The notes under the pieces are model-generated. The model saw nothing but the letters and a program-made list of their open reading frames with translations, ran no database searches and was not told the origin of the DNA. This document shows, one piece after another, positions 6,479 to 9,166 of a DNA stretch of 9,166 nt. The translations under genes and the position numbers were made by a program. Origin of the DNA: an uncultured Blautia sp. (GTDB lineage Bacteria > Bacillota > Clostridia > Lachnospirales > Lachnospiraceae); assembly GCA_900551465.1 (NCBI GenBank), contig URWL01000053.1, positions 1 to 9,166 of the forward strand, read 5' to 3'. Position 1 is the first letter of the stretch. Each line of letters opens with the position of its first letter.

Positions 6479-7915
6479 TTAGACTGCGCTGTGCTTTTTA
6501 GCCGGGCGGTCTTCTCTCTTTGTGAACAGCATTTCGAAAGCTCCGATCACATATTTTCTTGTATCAGCCGGAGCAATAACTGTGTCCACGTAGCCTCTTG
6601 CTGCTGCAGATGCAACACCGGACTGAAGTTCTCTGTACTCAGCTGCTTTTTCATTCAATACCGCAGCATCCGCTCCCGGATACATGATCTTAGCTGCAAG
6701 AGAAGCATCCATCATGCCGATTTCTGCATTTTCCCATGCGTAAACAAGATCTGCGCCTACGGACTTACTGTTCATAGCAACATATGCAGTACCATATGCC
6801 TTGCCGATGATCACATTCACCTTCGGAACAGTAGCATCTGCAAATGCATGAATCATGTCACCAACAGATTTTGCCATCATTTTTTCATTGCAGAGAGTAG
6901 CCTTAAATCCGGTAACATTTGTAAGAGTAAGTACAGGAATATCAAAAGCATCACAGAATTTCACAAAATCTGCTGCCTTTCTTGCGCCTCTTGCAGAAAT
7001 AGTTCCATCGAACTCTTCTGTTTTCTCGCCTTCTTCATTGTAAGCTTCTGTTCTGTTTGCCACTGCGCCGACAGTTGCTCCATTCAGGCGGAGGAATCCT
7101 GTTACAATATCCTTGCCGTACTCTTTCTTTGTTTCAAAGAAAAATCCGTCATCTGCAATTCTGGAAAGTGCAATAGAGGTATCTCCGGCACAGGCTGCCA
7201 GATCATCACAGGTACGGTTCAGATCGTCTGTGCATTCTACAAAAGAGTCATTGTCTTCAAAATTAGAAGGAAGGAGGCTGACAAGCTGACGGATCTCTCC
7301 AAGGATTTCCTCTTCAGTGCCGACTCCATCAATAAGACCAGTTTCCTGACTCTGGAACTCAGCTGCAGCTGTATCACATTTATCAACATGATTTCCCTCA
7401 AGTGCATTTGGTGTATTTACAAACATTTTACCTTTTTTTGCTTCCATAAAAGTAAAATCTGTCAGTGCAGGAACTACTGCCATTCCACCGCCGCAGGTAC
7501 CAAAAACTGCAGTGATCTGCGGGATCATTCCAGATGCCAGAGTCTGTTTCAGGTAAATAGAACCAAAAGCTTCCAGCGCATCTGTTGCTTCCTGAAGTCT
7601 CAGACCGGCACAGTCAACAAGACCGATAACAGGAGCTCCTGTTTTCATTGCAAGATCATAGAGTGCGGAAATTTTCTTTGCATGCATTTCCCCTACAGTT
7701 CCGTTCAGAACTGAAGCGTCCTGGCTGTACACATATACAAGATTTCCGTCGATGACACCTGAGCCGGTGATCACACCGTCTGAAGGTGCTTTTGTTTCAG
7801 TCATGTTAAAATCAGTATTTCTTGCTGTAATACTTTTGCCGATTTCAACAAAACTGTTCGCATCAAGCAAAGAAATAATTCTTGTGCTTGCTAAACTTGG
7901 TGTTGCATTACTCAT
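6479..7915 (-). CDS. Divergent 12S/MmdA-type biotin-dependent carboxyltransferase subunit
   Basis: A 478-residue crotonase-fold double-domain carboxyltransferase of the family of MmdA, PccB, GcdA and transcarboxylase 12S, cytoplasmic and membrane-associated through its partners. Family framework is clear: VYSQDASVLNGTVGEMHAKKI (in two parts, 62-71 and 72-82), PVIGLVDCAGLRLQE (95-109), SGMIPQITAVFG, PALTDFTFM, then in the C-terminal half VTGFLRLNGATVGAVANR (271-288), FVKFCDAFDIPVLTL (317-331), ATVPKVNVIIGKAYGTAY (361-378) and GADLVYAWENAEIGMM. Motifs that usually form the oxyanion holes and hold the acyl-CoA are altered (GTCGGGM for GPCAGGA, NVTGFKAT for DVPGFxPG, AYGTAY for AYGGAY), and it is some 30 residues shorter than MmdA. 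Methylmalonyl-CoA is therefore not assured as substrate. First gene of the operon, with GGAGGG (7925-7930) 9 bases before the ATG at 7913-7915 and a promoter above. Confidence 0.88.
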   Translation of the reverse strand: MSNATPSLASTRIISLLDANSFVEIGKSITARNTDFNMTETKAPSDGVITGSGVIDGNLVYVYSQDASVLNGTVGEMHAKKISALYDLAMKTGAPVIGLVDCAGLRLQEATDALEAFGSIYLKQTLASGMIPQITAVFGTCGGGMAVVPALTDFTFMEAKKGKMFVNTPNALEGNHVDKCDTAAAEFQSQETGLIDGVGTEEEILGEIRQLVSLLPSNFEDNDSFVECTDDLNRTCDDLAACAGDTSIALSRIADDGFFFETKKEYGKDIVTGFLRLNGATVGAVANRTEAYNEEGEKTEEFDGTISARGARKAADFVKFCDAFDIPVLTLTNVTGFKATLCNEKMMAKSVGDMIHAFADATVPKVNVIIGKAYGTAYVAMNSKSVGADLVYAWENAEIGMMDASLAAKIMYPGADAAVLNEKAAEYRELQSGVASAAARGYVDTVIAPADTRKYVIGAFEMLFTKREDRPAKKHSAV

Positions 7916-7924
7916 TCTCGTTTG

Positions 7925-7930
7925 CCCTCC
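7925..7930 (-). promoter_or_regulatory. Ribosome binding site of the first decarboxylase gene
   Basis: GGAGGG on the minus strand, 9 bases before the ATG at 7913-7915. It supports that start for the 12S-type subunit. Confidence 0.75.
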
Positions 7931-7976
7931 ATTTTTATAAGAATTTTAAGTATAACCAAAATTTCAGCCGATTATA

Positions 7977-8005
7977 ATTGTACCCTTTTTTCAAAAATAT
8001 TTCAA
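7977..8005 (-). promoter_or_regulatory. Sigma-A-type promoter of the decarboxylase operon
   Basis: On the minus strand, a -35 box TTGAAA (8000-8005) and a -10 box TACAAT (7977-7982) are separated by exactly 17 bases. Each box has 5 of 6 consensus positions. A perfect TATAAT lies directly downstream at 7971-7976 but has no usable -35 at the right spacing. Transcription would start near 7970, giving an untranslated leader of about 55 bases. That is too short for most riboswitches, and none is recognised. It is the only convincing promoter found between the carboxypeptidase and the left end of the window. Confidence 0.7.
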
Positions 8006-8020
8006 TAGGATAACGTGTTT

Positions 8021-8038
8021 TTGTTAAAAATTTAACCT
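8021..8038. promoter_or_regulatory. Candidate Rex (NADH/NAD+ redox repressor) operator
   Basis: The sequence TTGTTAAAAATTTAACCT fits the Rex consensus TTGTTAA-N4-TTAACAA at 12 of its 14 fixed positions; the last two bases differ. It lies 15 bases upstream of the -35 box, centred near -59 relative to the predicted start. A Rex site would make physiological sense for a fermentative oxaloacetate-decarboxylating pump. AT-rich DNA can produce such matches by chance, and the position is not the classical one overlapping the promoter. Confidence 0.42.
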
Positions 8039-8087
8039 CATTCTTTTTGGCAGGGCATACAATTTTTTATAGGAATTATATTTTGTT

Positions 8088-9166
8088 TTAATGAAAAAAT
8101 TCGTGAAAAACCTGATCCATACACCAGAAAAAAGAGAGTTCCTTTACCGTTCTGTCTGCTGTCACAGGATAAGAGGCAACTGGCCTGCCGTCAAGACTGC
8201 ACGTATAGGTACCAATCTGTTCCCCTTTTTTCACAGGCGCCTGCAGTTCTTCCTGCAGATCCAGGCTGTAGCTGAGACTTTCCCCTTTTTTCAGAAGGAT
8301 TCTTTTTCGTCTGTCTTTTTCTGATATGGAAACCACTCCGTGAACAATCGCCTTATCGCCAATCGTCATATTTCTTTCTACGCCATTTTTTACTTCTACG
8401 CTGCAGTTTCCCGGAACTTTCCAAAGTGCTTCATAAAAAAAATTATTTTTTCCGTACTCAAGGAGCTTTTTTGTATCTTTCCACTTATATGTCTTATTGT
8501 TCGGCCATCCACAGCCTAAAAGAGAAATGATCAGAAGTTTTTCTTCCTGTCTGCACGCACATACATAACAATATCCTGCATCTCCTGTAAATCCGGTTTT
8601 TCCCGAAAGAACTCCTTCGGTCATATCCAGAAGGGCATTTGTGTTGCGAAGGGAAAAAAAACGTGTTTTATTTAAGTCAGAAAATGTATATTCTCTGGTT
8701 TCGGTAATTTTAAGGAACGTTTTATTGTTTATAGCATATCTCATAATAAGAGCAAGATCACGTGCTGTTGTATGATGTTTTCCATTTTCATCCTCTGCGT
8801 CCAGTCCATTAGGAGTAATAAAATAACTATCCGTACACCCTATTTCCTCAGCCTTTTCATTCATCATTTCTGCAAATCCCTCAACAGACCCTCCAATATG
8901 CTCTGCAATTGCCACGGCAGTGTCATTATGGCTCATCAGCATCAGCGAGTACAGAAGATCTTCCAGATAATACTGTTCTCCTTCCTCAAGCCCCAGCTGT
9001 ACATCCGGCTGTGCCGCCGCTTTAGAAGAAACCATTACATAATCATCTCCTGCCCCGTTTTCAAGGGCAAGGATACATGTAAGTACCTTGGTGGTACTGG
9101 CATTTGCCCTCGGTGTATCTCCATCCTTTTCATAAAGAATTCTTCCGGAAAGCCCATCCATAAGCA
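8088..9166 (-). CDS. D-alanyl-D-alanine carboxypeptidase (peptidase S11, DacA/DacF type), N-terminus beyond window
   Basis: A penicillin-binding-protein-type enzyme that trims the terminal D-Ala from peptidoglycan stem peptides outside the membrane. Reading is open to the right edge. The ATG at 9159-9161 sits in the internal family segment (L)MDGLSGRILYEKD, so the true start, signal peptide and some 30-60 residues lie outside the window. Numbered from that Met, the catalytic motifs are STTK (22-25, nucleophile S22 and K25), SHN (77-79, in MLMSHNDTAVAIAEHIGG) and KTG (188-190, in SGKTGFTGDAGYC). Supporting family segments are ITPNGLD and TTARDLALIMRYAI. About residues 250-340 look like the beta-rich PBP5 C-terminal domain. 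The protein ends in a short aromatic tail (SFFWCMDQVFHEFFH) that may associate with the membrane. It is 172 bases from the decarboxylase operon. I see no clear terminator after it. Confidence 0.93.
   Translation of the reverse strand, partial: LMDGLSGRILYEKDGDTPRANASTTKVLTCILALENGAGDDYVMVSSKAAAQPDVQLGLEEGEQYYLEDLLYSLMLMSHNDTAVAIAEHIGGSVEGFAEMMNEKAEEIGCTDSYFITPNGLDAEDENGKHHTTARDLALIMRYAINNKTFLKITETREYTFSDLNKTRFFSLRNTNALLDMTEGVLSGKTGFTGDAGYCYVCACRQEEKLLIISLLGCGWPNNKTYKWKDTKKLLEYGKNNFFYEALWKVPGNCSVEVKNGVERNMTIGDKAIVHGVVSISEKDRRKRILLKKGESLSYSLDLQEELQAPVKKGEQIGTYTCSLDGRPVASYPVTADRTVKELSFFWCMDQVFHEFFH

Noticed and set aside
6491..7714. A long plus-strand open frame (about 407 codons, Cys- and Ser-rich) opposite the 12S-type carboxyltransferase gene
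   Set aside because: It is the antisense shadow of a well-supported gene. Its composition is that expected from reading conserved codons backwards, it has no recognisable domain, and I saw no ribosome site. The same applies to the other plus-strand frames opposite the real genes.
7912..7932. A six-codon frame (MEGKRE-stop) whose stop overlaps the 12S-type start as ATGA, resembling a leader peptide
   Set aside because: It has no ribosome site of its own, and its second codon is the ribosome site of the real gene. It is most easily explained as chance.
8025..8036. The GTTAA/TTAAC inverted repeat as an intrinsic terminator for the carboxypeptidase gene
   Set aside because: The stem is 5-6 AT-rich pairs with almost no loop and no G-C core. 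It is too weak for termination and better explained as an operator-like palindrome.

Overview
The window looks like a piece of a Firmicutes chromosome, most likely a clostridial gut anaerobe of the Lachnospiraceae type. This is inferred from gene content, from the AGGAGG-like ribosome binding sites, from the gene order (FAD flavoprotein, cmk, ispH) and from a biotin-dependent sodium-pump operon. No rRNA or other phylogenetic marker is present. Every gene supported here lies on the minus strand, so transcription runs from high to low coordinates. There is no gene-free stretch longer than about 170 bases, and I see no mobile element, tRNA, rRNA or CRISPR array.

Right end (8088-9166): most of a penicillin-binding-protein-type D-Ala-D-Ala carboxypeptidase (peptidase family S11), cut at its N-terminus by the window edge. 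A 172-base AT-rich intergenic region follows. It carries a well-formed sigma-A-type promoter (TTGAAA, 17-base spacer, TACAAT) and, just upstream, an 18-base palindrome resembling the operator of the NADH-sensing repressor Rex.

Centre (2670-7915): a compact five-gene operon for a membrane-bound, biotin-dependent Na+-translocating decarboxylase. In transcription order it encodes (1) a divergent 12S/MmdA-type carboxyltransferase, (2) an OadG-family small membrane subunit with an unusual signal peptide and extracytoplasmic domain, (3) a free biotin carrier protein, (4) the OadB-type beta subunit, which is the Na+ channel and carboxybiotin decarboxylase, and (5) an OadA-type (5S) carboxyltransferase without its own biotin domain. 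Known decarboxylase pumps normally use either a 12S-type or a 5S-type carboxyltransferase. Having both resembles propionibacterial transcarboxylase (12S + 5S + 1.3S) joined to a sodium pump. The 5S subunit and beta subunit keep their key residues. The 12S-type subunit has altered acyl-CoA/oxyanion motifs, so its substrate is uncertain. The plausible overall job is to couple decarboxylation of oxaloacetate, possibly with carboxyl exchange with a second substrate, to Na+ export during fermentation.

Left end (1-2594): after a stem-loop come three housekeeping genes packed tightly: an HI0933/YhiN-family FAD flavoprotein, cytidylate kinase (cmk) and the first 216 codons of ispH, the last enzyme of the MEP isoprenoid pathway. 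ispH overlaps the end of cmk by 11 bases and runs off the left edge.
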